Shown here: one piece after another, positions 24,793 to 33,654 of the stretch
Layout of the letters: each line of letters starts with the position of its first letter
Position numbering within the stretch: the first letter of the stretch is position 1
Source of the DNA: an uncultured SAR86 cluster bacterium
GTDB lineage: Bacteria; Pseudomonadota; Gammaproteobacteria; Magnimaribacterales; AG-339-G14
Reading direction: 5' to 3'
Assembly: GCA_902578495.1 (NCBI GenBank)
Contig: CACHCY010000009.1
Span: 1 to 33,809, forward strand
Length of the DNA stretch: 33,809 bases
Made by a program: the position numbers and the translations under genes
The notes under the pieces: model-generated
Told to the model about the DNA's origin: nothing
Seen by the model: the letters and a program-made list of their open reading frames with translations, nothing else
The model's database searches: none

Positions 24793-25354
24793 TTACTTCT
24801 AGGAAATTATTCAACATAGTCATCCCATCCATAGTTTTTAGAGATTCTGGATGAAATTGAAGGCCGTAAATTTTTTGAGAATTGTGTTTTATACCCATTA
24901 TTGTCCCGTCTTCTGTCCAAGCATTAACAGAAAAATCCTTGCTCAAAGTTTTTGGGTCTATAACCAATGAATGGTACCTAGTTGCCTGAAAAGGACTTTC
25001 AATATTTTTAAAAATTTCTGAGCCATCATGAATCACATTAGAAATCTTTCCATGCATAATTTGATTAGCTTTTATTATTTTTGCGCCAAAAGCTGCTCCA
25101 ATTGCCTGATGTCCAAGACACACGCCTAAAATAGGAATCTTTCCAGAAAATTCTTTAATTGTTTCTATTGAAATTCCTGCCTCATTAGGAGTGCAAGGAC
25201 CAGGAGAAATTACTATAAATTTTGGATTGAGATCCTCTATTTGATCAAGATTAACCTCGTCATTGCGCAAAACTTTAACTTTCTGACCTAATTCACCAAA
25301 ATATTGAACCAAATTGAAAGTGAAAGAGTCATAGTTGTCTATCATTAGAAGCAT
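24785..25354 (-). CDS. trpG: anthranilate synthase glutamine amidotransferase subunit TrpG
   Basis: TrpG hydrolyses glutamine and feeds ammonia to TrpE. The 189-residue class I amidotransferase has the nucleophile in GVCLGHQAIG (about residues 78-87), and His and Glu in LQFHPESL. Family homologues also serve as PabA for folate synthesis, and this may do both. Its ATG shares one base with the trpE TAA (TAATG), which points to coupled translation for stoichiometric subunits. Confidence 0.96.
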   Translation of the reverse strand: MLLMIDNYDSFTFNLVQYFGELGQKVKVLRNDEVNLDQIEDLNPKFIVISPGPCTPNEAGISIETIKEFSGKIPILGVCLGHQAIGAAFGAKIIKANQIMHGKISNVIHDGSEIFKNIESPFQATRYHSLVIDPKTLSKDFSVNAWTEDGTIMGIKHNSQKIYGLQFHPESLKTMDGMTMLNNFLEVND

Positions 25355-26733
25355 TAGTCCATCTCCTCAACAGCTTTCATAATGGACATAGCTTTATTCA
25401 ATGATTCTTGATACTCACTCTCTGGATCAGAATCATAAACAATTCCTCCTCCAGCTCTAACACTAAGATTTTTCCCTTGAATAACTGCTGTTCTTATTGC
25501 AATTGCGACATCCATATTTCCAGTCCAAGATAGGTAACCTACAGCTCCTCCATAGACTCCCCTTCTATCGGGTTCAAGCTCATCAATTATTTCCATAGCC
25601 CTTATTTTTGGTGCACCAGATAAAGTACCCGCTGGAAAAGTCGCTTTTAAAACATCAATAGAAGTAAGTCCTTTTTTTATTTTTCCTACAACATTTGATA
25701 CAAGATGCATGACGTGCGAATATTTCTCAATTTTCATCTCCTCTGTAGTTTTAACGCTTCCGACCTCAGCTATTCTTCCAACGTCGTTTCTTCCTAAATC
25801 AATGAGCATAAGATGCTCAGCTATTTCTTTTGGATCACTTTTTAACTTGTCAGCCAACTCTTCATCTTCATTGCTATCTTTTCCTCTTTTTACGGTTCCA
25901 GCGATTGGTCTCACTGTAACCTCTTCATTTTGAAGCCTCACTAAAATTTCCGGAGAGGCACCTACAATATGTAGGTCATCAATTTTCATGAGGTACATAT
26001 AAGGAGAAGGATTTAGTTTTCGTAAAGATCTATATAAATCAATTGGCGATCCTTCAAATTTTGTGGAGAATTCTTGCCCATAAACAACCTGCATCACATC
26101 TCCTTCAACGATATAGTTTTTTATCTTTTTAATAGCTTCAAGATAATCTTCTTTTTTTACAGATGATTCAAAATTGATAGCTCCTTTTTTGGATGATTTT
26201 TGAGAAGGTAGGGGTTCTAAAATTTTTTTATGAATAAGTTCAATTCTTTCATGACATTCTTTTTTTGTATCTTCATTGCCGTGAACAACTATAAAAAGAG
26301 ATTTTTTTAGATTATCGTAAATTACAACTTCATCGGAAACCATCAGAGATATATCAGGATAAGGGAGTTTTTCTTTAGATGAATTTTGAAGCTTTTTTTC
26401 TATGTGTCTTATTGTTTCATAGCTAAAGTATCCTACTAATCCCCCATGGAAATCAGGTAAATCAGGAATTGATTGGGCTTTATTTTGTTTAAGAAAATTC
26501 TCTATGTCCTTCAAAGGATTCTTAGAGAGATCTATTTTCTTATCGGTAGGTAGACCAATTATTGAATATCTGGCCCATTTTTCTCCTCCTTCAACTGACT
26601 CAAAAAGGTAGGAATTTCTATCATCCATGAATTTAAGATAGATGCTGAGAGGAGTTTCTAGATCTCCTGAAATTTCCTTGAAAAAAGGAATTTTAGTAAC
26701 GCTTTCCATATTGTCTATTTCCGATGAGTTCAC
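25354..26733 (-). CDS. trpE: anthranilate synthase component I TrpE
   Basis: TrpE makes anthranilate from chorismate with TrpG. The protein has 459 residues from the upstream GTG or 451 from an ATG at 26707-26709. I give the GTG because family members have about 14 residues before the IPFFKEI-like segment, but the ATG is plausible. Seen are the feedback-site region LLES-like YLFESVEGG, GGLVGYFSYE, VTVRPIAGTVKRG, LIDLGRNDVGRIAEVG and FPAGTLSGAPK. Its 5' end lies inside the DUF192 gene (overlap 41 nt, or 17 nt for the ATG), so no trp leader peptide or attenuator can lie directly before it. Confidence 0.96.
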   Translation of the reverse strand: MNSSEIDNMESVTKIPFFKEISGDLETPLSIYLKFMDDRNSYLFESVEGGEKWARYSIIGLPTDKKIDLSKNPLKDIENFLKQNKAQSIPDLPDFHGGLVGYFSYETIRHIEKKLQNSSKEKLPYPDISLMVSDEVVIYDNLKKSLFIVVHGNEDTKKECHERIELIHKKILEPLPSQKSSKKGAINFESSVKKEDYLEAIKKIKNYIVEGDVMQVVYGQEFSTKFEGSPIDLYRSLRKLNPSPYMYLMKIDDLHIVGASPEILVRLQNEEVTVRPIAGTVKRGKDSNEDEELADKLKSDPKEIAEHLMLIDLGRNDVGRIAEVGSVKTTEEMKIEKYSHVMHLVSNVVGKIKKGLTSIDVLKATFPAGTLSGAPKIRAMEIIDELEPDRRGVYGGAVGYLSWTGNMDVAIAIRTAVIQGKNLSVRAGGGIVYDSDPESEYQESLNKAMSIMKAVEEMD

Positions 26734-27100
26734 CTCTATTTGCCTCGACTACAAGCTTAGCCCTGTGACAAATACTTTTTTCTGAAAATGGAATACCTTT
26801 TTCAATTATTTCTGAATTCGATCCAATAAATTTAATATCAAGAGGGATAGAAGTATTTCTCATCCAAAAACATTTGGTTGATAAATTTTGAAAATGAAAT
26901 TTAACAATGTGATTAGGAGGCAAGTAATCAATATACATTAGACCCTTCCTTCTATCAGCAGGCTTGTACAAGTTTTTAACACAATATTCTCCTTCTTCTT
27001 CAATGTATCCCTCTGCGCATAAATTAGAGGAATTTTCTTCTCCAGCTAAAGGGAAGCAAATAAAGCTAACTAAAATTATTCTTAAGATTTTTGATTGCAT
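26693..27100 (-). CDS. DUF192 family exported protein
   Basis: A small secreted or membrane-anchored protein of 135 residues with a hydrophobic signal segment (about 3-19) followed by a cysteine-containing stretch ([14 protein letters not shown]). The DUF192 core runs from [11 protein letters not shown] to the end and includes the hallmark [16 protein letters not shown]. The function of this family is not established. I use the ATG at 27098-27100, one codon inside a TTG. It overlaps the end of rpe by 35 nt and the start of trpE by up to 41 nt. In pseudomonads the slot between rpe and trpE holds gph. Confidence 0.88.
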   Translation of the reverse strand: MQSKILRIILVSFICFPLAGEENSSNLCAEGYIEEEGEYCVKNLYKPADRRKGLMYIDYLPPNHIVKFHFQNLSTKCFWMRNTSIPLDIKFIGSNSEIIEKGIPFSEKSICHRAKLVVEANRGELIGNRQYGKRY

Positions 27101-27734
27101 CAAAATAATTGGGTTTGTTAAAAATCGCCGATCCAGCTACAAAAGTATCAGCACCGGATTTCGAAATCTCTCCTATATTGTCTTCCTTAACGCCACCATC
27201 AACCTCCAATCTAATTTTAAGATTTGAGGTATCAATTATTTTTCTCATTTCTTTAATTTTATTCATGACTTCAGGTATAAATTCTTGCCCGCCAAAACCA
27301 GGGAAAACACTCATTAATAAAACCATATATAAATCATCCAAGTATGGCTTGATAACATCCAGAGAAATATCAGGATTTAAAACTAAACCAGGACTGCACC
27401 CTAGATCGGAAATTAATTTGAGTGATTTTTCCGGATCTTCTGATGCTTCAGGATGAAAAGTGATTGAAGTGGCTCCTGCGTCTGCAAACATTTTAATCAA
27501 TTCATCTACGGGATTGACCATTAAGTGGACATCTAAAGGGCAATCTATTCCATTGTCCCTGAGAGATTTGCAGACCATAGGGCCCACAGTTAAATTTGGC
27601 ACAAAATGGTTATCCATCACGTCGAAATGAATCCATTCAGCTCCTGCCTCTAATACAGATTCAACTTCACTTCCTAAGTTTGCAAAGTCAGCAGATAGAA
27701 TTGAAGGAGCAATTATGTTTTTCTGTTTAGCCAC
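27066..27734 (-). CDS. rpe: ribulose-5-phosphate 3-epimerase Rpe
   Basis: Rpe interconverts ribulose 5-phosphate and xylulose 5-phosphate in the pentose phosphate pathway. The 222-residue TIM barrel has [10 protein letters not shown] (about 8-17), [14 protein letters not shown] with metal ligands, [16 protein letters not shown] and EVDGGV. The start is GTG at 27732-27734, giving [11 protein letters not shown]. It follows murU by 9 nt and overlaps the DUF192 gene by 35 nt at its end. Confidence 0.97.
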   Translation of the reverse strand: MAKQKNIIAPSILSADFANLGSEVESVLEAGAEWIHFDVMDNHFVPNLTVGPMVCKSLRDNGIDCPLDVHLMVNPVDELIKMFADAGATSITFHPEASEDPEKSLKLISDLGCSPGLVLNPDISLDVIKPYLDDLYMVLLMSVFPGFGGQEFIPEVMNKIKEMRKIIDTSNLKIRLEVDGGVKEDNIGEISKSGADTFVAGSAIFNKPNYFDAIKNLKNNFS

Positions 27735-27743
27735 AGATAAATT

Positions 27744-28373
27744 TTACACAAAATCTAGATCTTCTTTTGTATTAATATTCTTTAAAATACCCTCGTAAAT
27801 TTCAGCGGATACTTTCTTTTTCTTCACGGCAGGCAAAATAATGTCCTTCCAAAATTCTTTGTGTTGTTTATTTCTGTCTGCCAATAAAGTTGGATTAATT
27901 AAAGCAATTCCTCCATAGTTAAGAGCAGTTCCCTCTTCAACTATTCCTTCGTTTATTGAAAAATCTCCATTTGATTTATTGTTTTTTACGGCAATCAAAT
28001 GCGCTCCGTCCACTTTATTACTTAGCCTTTCTAAAGGATATTCGGTGTATAAGTCTCCTGAAACTAAGATAAAAGTCTCTGTACCAATCTCTTCTTTTGC
28101 TTTTATCAGTGCCCCGCCTGTTCCCATCAATGCGTCTTCTTCAGAAAAAGTTATATTGATTTCAAAGTTTTTTTTACGATTTAAAAATTCTTTAATAGCG
28201 TCGGGTTTATGATGTAAATTGATAATGATTTCGGAAACATTGATTTCCTTCAACTTTCTTATATGCCTTTCTAAGAGACTCGTACCCTTAACTTCAACAA
28301 GACATTTTGGGATTTGGTTTGATATTGGTCTTAGCCTAGTCCCTAAACCAGCACATAAAATAAAAGCCTTCAT
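27744..28373 (-). CDS. murU: N-acetylmuramate alpha-1-phosphate uridylyltransferase MurU-like
   Basis: This nucleotidyltransferase of 209 residues has the signature GLGTRLRPI (9-17), the activating Lys in PKCLVEV (22-28) and the metal Asp D107 in SGDLY. In pseudomonads MurU makes UDP-MurNAc from MurNAc-1-phosphate, a peptidoglycan-recycling shortcut that bypasses de novo synthesis and confers some intrinsic fosfomycin tolerance. The pairing with an AmgK-like kinase (ATGA overlap) and the position divergent from lptD match that system, which supports MurU over a generic sugar nucleotidyltransferase. The ATG at 28371-28373 is the start. Confidence 0.88.
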   Translation of the reverse strand: MKAFILCAGLGTRLRPISNQIPKCLVEVKGTSLLERHIRKLKEINVSEIIINLHHKPDAIKEFLNRKKNFEINITFSEEDALMGTGGALIKAKEEIGTETFILVSGDLYTEYPLERLSNKVDGAHLIAVKNNKSNGDFSINEGIVEEGTALNYGGIALINPTLLADRNKQHKEFWKDIILPAVKKKKVSAEIYEGILKNINTKEDLDFV

Positions 28374-29338
28374 TTGAAAATCTGTAAAAACTTCGAAAAA
28401 TCTTTTAGTTCTTTGTATCGTGACATTGAATCAATTAGATAATTTATTAAAACCGGAAAGTCATTAAGTCTATCGTCCCTGTTAAGTATTATGGATACTT
28501 GGGAAAGTTTTCCTAAAATTCTAATCTGTCTTTGCATGGCACAAAATTCAATATCTTCTTTAAAATCTTCTAAAGATTTTATCTCTTCATTTTGAGTATT
28601 TTTTTTATAGTAATCTAACCAATCATCAACTTGCTTTTTATCCCAGACCATATACAGATCTTTGAAAATCGAAGCTAAATCAAGAGCATAAGGGGCAATC
28701 ATGGCATCCTGAAAGTCTAAAACGCCTGTCTCTTTTGAATCAAGATAAATTAGGTTTCTTGTTTCAAAATCATAATGAGAAATACACAGTGGCAGTTCAT
28801 AGAACCTTTTGAGAATAAAGTTGTATCCTTCATTAATAGTATCAAAAGGGATGCTTGAATCTGATAAATTCAGATACCCCCTGCAAAAAAAATCAATAAA
28901 TAAGTCCTTATTTGCAATAGATTTTTCTAAATCAAAGTGATCAAAAATCTCGGTATCACAATTTATATTTTGTATTCGAATGAGCTGATCTAATGCCGAT
29001 TTTATAAAAATGTCACTGTTTTCTTGAGTAATGTTCAATTGATAGAGATTATCTGAGAAATCTTCAATAATTAAATGGCATAGATGATCATTACGAAAAT
29101 AGATCTCTGGGACTTTTACTTGAAAGGATTTAAAGACATCAGCTTTTTTACAGAAAGATTCAATGCTCTCATCTATGCCTTTGGGGGCATACATGAGAAT
29201 AAAAGTTTTTCCTTGAAAATTAAATCTGAAATAGTCTCTCTGACTGGACTCTGTTCTTAACTTTGAAAATGAAAAGATTTCCTTTGTTTTAAAACAAGAA
29301 CTTATCCAACTAGAAGAGTCATCAGAAATGGAATCCAC
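28370..29338 (-). CDS. amgK: N-acetylmuramate/N-acetylglucosamine anomeric kinase AmgK-like
   Basis: A kinase of the aminoglycoside-phosphotransferase fold, 322 residues. The catalytic loop HYDFETRNL (188-196) and the metal site in GVLDFQDAMIAPYALDLAS (205-223) match AmgK. It would phosphorylate MurNAc at the anomeric position to feed MurU. The start is GTG at 29336-29338, giving MDSISDDSSSW, 2 nt after the upstream SDR stop. It is coupled to murU by a 4-nt overlap. The pair divergent from lptD is a known pseudomonad arrangement. Confidence 0.88.
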   Translation of the reverse strand: MDSISDDSSSWISSCFKTKEIFSFSKLRTESSQRDYFRFNFQGKTFILMYAPKGIDESIESFCKKADVFKSFQVKVPEIYFRNDHLCHLIIEDFSDNLYQLNITQENSDIFIKSALDQLIRIQNINCDTEIFDHFDLEKSIANKDLFIDFFCRGYLNLSDSSIPFDTINEGYNFILKRFYELPLCISHYDFETRNLIYLDSKETGVLDFQDAMIAPYALDLASIFKDLYMVWDKKQVDDWLDYYKKNTQNEEIKSLEDFKEDIEFCAMQRQIRILGKLSQVSIILNRDDRLNDFPVLINYLIDSMSRYKELKDFSKFLQIFK

Positions 29339-29340
29339 TT

Positions 29341-30198
29341 TTAACTTTTCTTTGCAGCCTCAGGAGGCGGCATATCTTCAGGGACGAAAAAGTCTGGAGC
29401 CAATTGATCGAAAGGAACATCTGCGTATACAGAAAAGTCACTTACACCATTTTCTGCAAGAAGAGTGTCATCTATACAAAAGTTTCCTGAAAATTCTTTG
29501 GATGGCTTGTTAAGAATTACATAAGCTGCATCTGCCATTATTTCTGGCCCCCTTGAAATATTAACTAATTGCTCACCGCCTAAGACATTCTTAACAGCGG
29601 CAGTAGCTATGGCAGTTCTTGGCCAAAGTGCATTTACTGCAACTCCATCATCTTTAAATTCTGCAGCCATACCTAGAACACAAAGACTCATTCCAAATTT
29701 CGCCATTGAATAAGCAACGTGCCCTGAAAACCAATCTGGATTCATGTCTAATGGAGGTGAAATATTTAAAATATGAGGATTCTCAGACTTCAATAAATGG
29801 GGAAGGCAACTTTTTGAAGTAACAAATGTCCCTCTTGCATTAATTTGATTCATCAAATCGTACCTTTTCATGTCTGTTTGAAGTGTATTAGTTAATTGAA
29901 TTGCACTTGCGTTGTTAACACAGATATCAATTCCACCAAATTTTTTCACTCCTTCTTCAACCGCACTCAAAACCTGCCCTTCTTCTCGAACATCTACAAT
30001 TACTGGTAATGCCATCCCACCAGCTTTTTCAATCTCATCAGCAGCGGTATAAATAGTTCCTGGCAATTTAGGATGAGGTTCAGCTGTTTTTGCCGCCAAT
30101 ATTATATTTGCTCCATCTTTTGCTGCCTTTAAAGCAATAGCTAATCCAATTCCTCTGCTAGCTCCTGTAATGAATAGTGTTTTTCCTTCCAAACTCAT
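29341..30198 (-). CDS. HSDL2-like short-chain dehydrogenase
   Basis: A 285-residue NAD(P)-dependent oxidoreductase with TGASRGIG (11-18), NNAS (95-98), S147 in NISPPL, and Y163/K167 in YSMAK. The segments ILNISPPLDMNPDWF and VNALWPRTAIATAA closely resemble hydroxysteroid dehydrogenase-like protein 2, but the C-terminal SCP2 lipid-transfer domain of animal HSDL2 is absent. The substrate is unknown; fatty-acyl or steroid-like substrates are a guess. It is the first gene of the long minus-strand string and starts 103 nt from divergent lptD. No functional link to amgK-murU is apparent. Confidence 0.9.
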   Translation of the reverse strand: MSLEGKTLFITGASRGIGLAIALKAAKDGANIILAAKTAEPHPKLPGTIYTAADEIEKAGGMALPVIVDVREEGQVLSAVEEGVKKFGGIDICVNNASAIQLTNTLQTDMKRYDLMNQINARGTFVTSKSCLPHLLKSENPHILNISPPLDMNPDWFSGHVAYSMAKFGMSLCVLGMAAEFKDDGVAVNALWPRTAIATAAVKNVLGGEQLVNISRGPEIMADAAYVILNKPSKEFSGNFCIDDTLLAENGVSDFSVYADVPFDQLAPDFFVPEDMPPPEAAKKS

Positions 30199-30301
30199 GC
30201 TTACCTCAAATATTATTAATTTTCTATTTTAACCTCCAAAAGATAAAATTATCACCAATATAGAGCGAATCTCTAATGGTTATCTCCAAACAATTAATAA
30301 A

Positions 30302-32377
30302 GTGAAGTCATACAAATCGATTCTCCTATTATTTTTCATTTCAAACCTTATTTATCCTCAACTTGAAGAAATTGATTTTAATGCTGGGAAGGCCAAACTA
30401 GATGGCGAAAATAAAGTTTTAAAATTGACTGAATCCGTTGAAATATATTTCAATGACTTCTTCTTAAAAGCAGATGAGATTAATTTAGATTCTTCTAAAG
30501 AGATTCTTTCCGGGGAGAACATTAGTTTTGATTTAATCGATAGGAATGCTTACGGAAAAGCAGATGAAATTTTAATCCAAAAAGACAAAGCTCAATTTAA
30601 AGGGGTAGAGATGTCTCTATGTCCTTGCAAGAAGAGAATTTGGTGGGTGGAAACTGATGAATTAAGTTTTTCTTCTCAAGAAGATTTTGGAAACTTTCAG
30701 GGAGGGAGATTCTATATTTACGATACGCCAATATTTCTTTTACCTGCAGGAAAGTTTCCTCTAACAACCGAAAAAAGATCAGGTATCTTGTTACCAGAAT
30801 TGTCCTACTCAAATAAAAATGGTTTTGATCTAGAAATTCCATACTACCTAAATCTTGCCAGCAATTACGACATGACAATCTCTCCTAGATACATTGAGGA
30901 AAGGGGCTTGGCATTTTCATCTAATTTGAGATATTTAGCTAAGAGCTCTTCTGGGTCTTTTAACTTCTCTTCTTTATTCAACGATATTAATTATGAGAGA
31001 CTTTTTAATACGGATAGCAACCGTTGGGGTATAAGTTTTAAGCACACAGGTGAAATTACCGATAGCTTATACATTGATATTGATTACTCTAATGTGAGTG
31101 ATTTTCTTTATATCAGAGACCTTGGAAGCGATTTATATGGAGACGAAAAGACGGTAGCTCTCCCACAAAACCTTAATCTGAGCTGGATAGGTGAATCTGC
31201 ATCGATACAAGTAAGGGCTTTTTCATTTAAATTGATTGATCCCTTCTCCCAAAATCAATTCCGTTCAATCCCAGAAGTATCGTTCGATTATATTCTGCCT
31301 CATGAAAATATTATTTTTAGTTTGAACGGAGAAGTAGCTAACTATGAGAAAGGCGGATCATTCGTTTTCAAGGAAACCAAAAAGGTTCAAGCTGGAAAAT
31401 TAAATTTAAAGTTGGGATATAAATTCTCTAGTTCAGCTTTTGATGCAAGTATTTTCCTGACTAACGACACTCATTATGTTTCTGATAGCGGAGATACTTC
31501 CTTTAACACAAAAGGAATGGAATCAAGATTTATACTGAACTTGGCCAAATCAAATGAGTACTTAAAACCTTTTTTTAATTTTTCTTTTAAGAAAACTGAT
31601 GATGGTAAATACGTAAATCCAATTTATCTTGTTTCAAGAATACCTTTCGCCAGCATTTATGCTTCAAGCCTTGAACATGGCTATGCAAATTTGAATAAAA
31701 ATCAGTTAAAACTTGGTCTTCTTTGGGAAAGATCTCAGCAATCGTCATTTACTATGATTACTTTTGGACTGGCAAGATCTTTAGGCAAAAGTGAAATAGG
31801 ATTTTTAGATTCTATACACGACAATAAATTCATTCTTCATGATCTTCCTGAACCTATTTTTATTAATTGGCGATGGGATAAAAAAAATATTGATTTAAAT
31901 GGAAACTTTCAATTTGATGAGGATAAGGATTTTGCTTCTTTTGACCTGAGGGCTAGATTTGCGTTTCAAGATAATAAGTACTTCTCTTTTGAATACTTAG
32001 AAATGGAAAATAGAAATTCTTTTTTATTTAATCAACTTCCTGAAGAAAAATTATCTTTTTTAACTTCAGGATTTGATGTCCGATTAGAAAAAAATTGGTC
32101 TCTTGTAACCAAGCTCTATTATGATTTTGATTTAAAGAAAGTAACAGATAATCTTGTTGGATTAGAATACGAAGATGAAGGTTTACTTATTGGTTTTGCA
32201 TTTAGGCAAAGCAAAGAACCAGATTGGCGTAAAATGTTCTTAGAACAAAATAGATTTCAAGATCAACTTTATCCCGAATATAGCCAAGAAGGCATTAGAA
32301 TATATCTTGAATTGAAGGGGCTGGGATCTATTGGACAAAAGATTAATCAATATATCAAACCTTTGAAGTTACAATAA
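30302..32377 (+). CDS. lptD: LPS-assembly outer-membrane protein LptD, reduced cysteine content
   Basis: With LptE, LptD inserts lipopolysaccharide into the outer leaflet. The 691-residue protein has a signal peptide (about 1-18), an LptA/OstA-like beta-jellyroll domain (about 24-125) and a C-terminal barrel starting near FPLTTEKRSGILLPEL. It is shorter than E. coli LptD (784). The only cysteines are C107 and C109 (LCPCKKRIWW). The C-terminal pair found in many homologues (LEYESCCW in E. coli) aligns with LEYEDEGLLI, so the interdomain disulfides cannot form. The start is GTG at 30302-30304. It is followed after 5 nt by surA, the usual partner order. Confidence 0.95.
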   Translation: MKSYKSILLLFFISNLIYPQLEEIDFNAGKAKLDGENKVLKLTESVEIYFNDFFLKADEINLDSSKEILSGENISFDLIDRNAYGKADEILIQKDKAQFKGVEMSLCPCKKRIWWVETDELSFSSQEDFGNFQGGRFYIYDTPIFLLPAGKFPLTTEKRSGILLPELSYSNKNGFDLEIPYYLNLASNYDMTISPRYIEERGLAFSSNLRYLAKSSSGSFNFSSLFNDINYERLFNTDSNRWGISFKHTGEITDSLYIDIDYSNVSDFLYIRDLGSDLYGDEKTVALPQNLNLSWIGESASIQVRAFSFKLIDPFSQNQFRSIPEVSFDYILPHENIIFSLNGEVANYEKGGSFVFKETKKVQAGKLNLKLGYKFSSSAFDASIFLTNDTHYVSDSGDTSFNTKGMESRFILNLAKSNEYLKPFFNFSFKKTDDGKYVNPIYLVSRIPFASIYASSLEHGYANLNKNQLKLGLLWERSQQSSFTMITFGLARSLGKSEIGFLDSIHDNKFILHDLPEPIFINWRWDKKNIDLNGNFQFDEDKDFASFDLRARFAFQDNKYFSFEYLEMENRNSFLFNQLPEEKLSFLTSGFDVRLEKNWSLVTKLYYDFDLKKVTDNLVGLEYEDEGLLIGFAFRQSKEPDWRKMFLEQNRFQDQLYPEYSQEGIRIYLELKGLGSIGQKINQYIKPLKLQ

Positions 32378-32382
32378 ATAAG

Positions 32383-33654
32383 ATGAATAAACTTAAATTA
32401 TTTCTGTTAATTTTTTTAGTCAGCCCCATGACAAATGCAGCTATCGAATTATTAGACAAAGTGGCAGTTGTTGTTGAGGATGGAATAATTTTAGAGTCAG
32501 AGGTTAACAAAAGAATCGAGCAAATTGTAGAATCTTTAAAACAAAGTGAAACTCCCCTTCCCCCTCAAGAAGTCTTATTTGAGCAGATCATTGAGAGAAT
32601 GATTATCGAGGAAATACAACTTCAAAAGGCCCAAAGAGCAGGAGTAAGAATATCAGACCAAGAACTAAATGAATCCATGGCTCAAATTGCTCAAGGGAAT
32701 GGTCTCTCTCTTCAAGACTTTAGGTCATTTTTAGAAGAACAAGGAGAATCCTATGAATTTGTTCGCGAACAAGTAAGGAAAGAAATGATACTTTCTAGAA
32801 TCCAAAGGGGTTTGGTGCAATCGAAGGTGTACATATCGGAACAAGAACTAGACAATTTTATTAAATCTCAAGAAGGACAAGTCAATCTATCTGCAGAATT
32901 TTTAATTCAACAAATTTTGATTCCAATCGATAGAGATCAAGATGAAGAAGCTGCTTCATCAATCATTGATTCATTAAAAGAAAAAATATCTGCCAAGATG
33001 GATTTTGGAGATCTTGCAAAAGAATATTCTTCTGGAGAAGAAGCAAATAATGAAGGTTCTTTGGGGTGGAGGAAAATCAATGAAATTCCAACGCTTTTTG
33101 CTAATGAAATTTCTTCCTTGAGAAAAGGTGAGATTGCTGGGCCTTTCAGGAGCGGTGCAGGATTGCATTTGATTAAATTAAAAGACAAAAAGGGAAGGGA
33201 TATTAAAATTGAAAAACAAACTCTAGCCAGACATATCTTGATACAAACTTCCGAAATAAGAAGTGAGAAGCAAGCCAAAGATCTTATTGAAGATCTTTAC
33301 AATAGAAGCCAAGACGAGGATAAATTTTCTGACTTAGCTAGGTTATATTCAGATGATCCAGGCAGCAAGATGGAAGGTGGAGAATTAAGCTGGACTGGTC
33401 CTGGCAGATTTGATCCTAAGTTTGAAGAAGTTATGGATTCCCTTGATATAAATCAAGTTAGTGAACCTTTCAAATCAAATTTTGGATGGCACATTGTTGA
33501 AGTTTTAGATAGACGAGAAGAAGACATTTCCTTAAACATTCAAAAAAATAGAGCTTATCAAATTCTATTTGATAGAAAGTATGAAGAACAATTAGAAAAA
33601 ACCCTAAGCGAAATGAGAGCAGAATCATATGTGAACATAAAAATAAAATCATGA
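32383..33654 (+). CDS. surA: periplasmic chaperone and peptidyl-prolyl isomerase SurA
   Basis: SurA escorts unfolded outer-membrane proteins, including LptD, to the BAM complex. The 423-residue protein has a signal peptide (about 1-19, ending TNA) and the N-terminal chaperone domain (about 20-150, with VAVVVEDGIILESEVNKRI). Two parvulin domains follow (about 166-268, AEFLIQQILIPI; and about 277-375, TLARHILIQTSE), then a short C-terminal helix. Length matches E. coli SurA (428). It lies in the lptD-surA-pdxA operon and overlaps pdxA by 4 nt (ATGA). Confidence 0.97.
   Translation: MNKLKLFLLIFLVSPMTNAAIELLDKVAVVVEDGIILESEVNKRIEQIVESLKQSETPLPPQEVLFEQIIERMIIEEIQLQKAQRAGVRISDQELNESMAQIAQGNGLSLQDFRSFLEEQGESYEFVREQVRKEMILSRIQRGLVQSKVYISEQELDNFIKSQEGQVNLSAEFLIQQILIPIDRDQDEEAASSIIDSLKEKISAKMDFGDLAKEYSSGEEANNEGSLGWRKINEIPTLFANEISSLRKGEIAGPFRSGAGLHLIKLKDKKGRDIKIEKQTLARHILIQTSEIRSEKQAKDLIEDLYNRSQDEDKFSDLARLYSDDPGSKMEGGELSWTGPGRFDPKFEEVMDSLDINQVSEPFKSNFGWHIVEVLDRREEDISLNIQKNRAYQILFDRKYEEQLEKTLSEMRAESYVNIKIKS

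Noticed and set aside
26693-26800. trp leader peptide and attenuator before trpE
   Set aside because: The sequence directly before trpE is the coding end of the DUF192 gene; no Trp-rich small frame or terminator hairpin was seen.
27109-27456. 115-codon plus-strand frame inside rpe
   Set aside because: It is antisense to a conserved enzyme, has no motif or ribosome binding site, and reads as a shadow.
32937-33278. 113-codon minus-strand frame inside surA
   Set aside because: It is antisense to the two parvulin domains and has no recognisable features; treated as chance.
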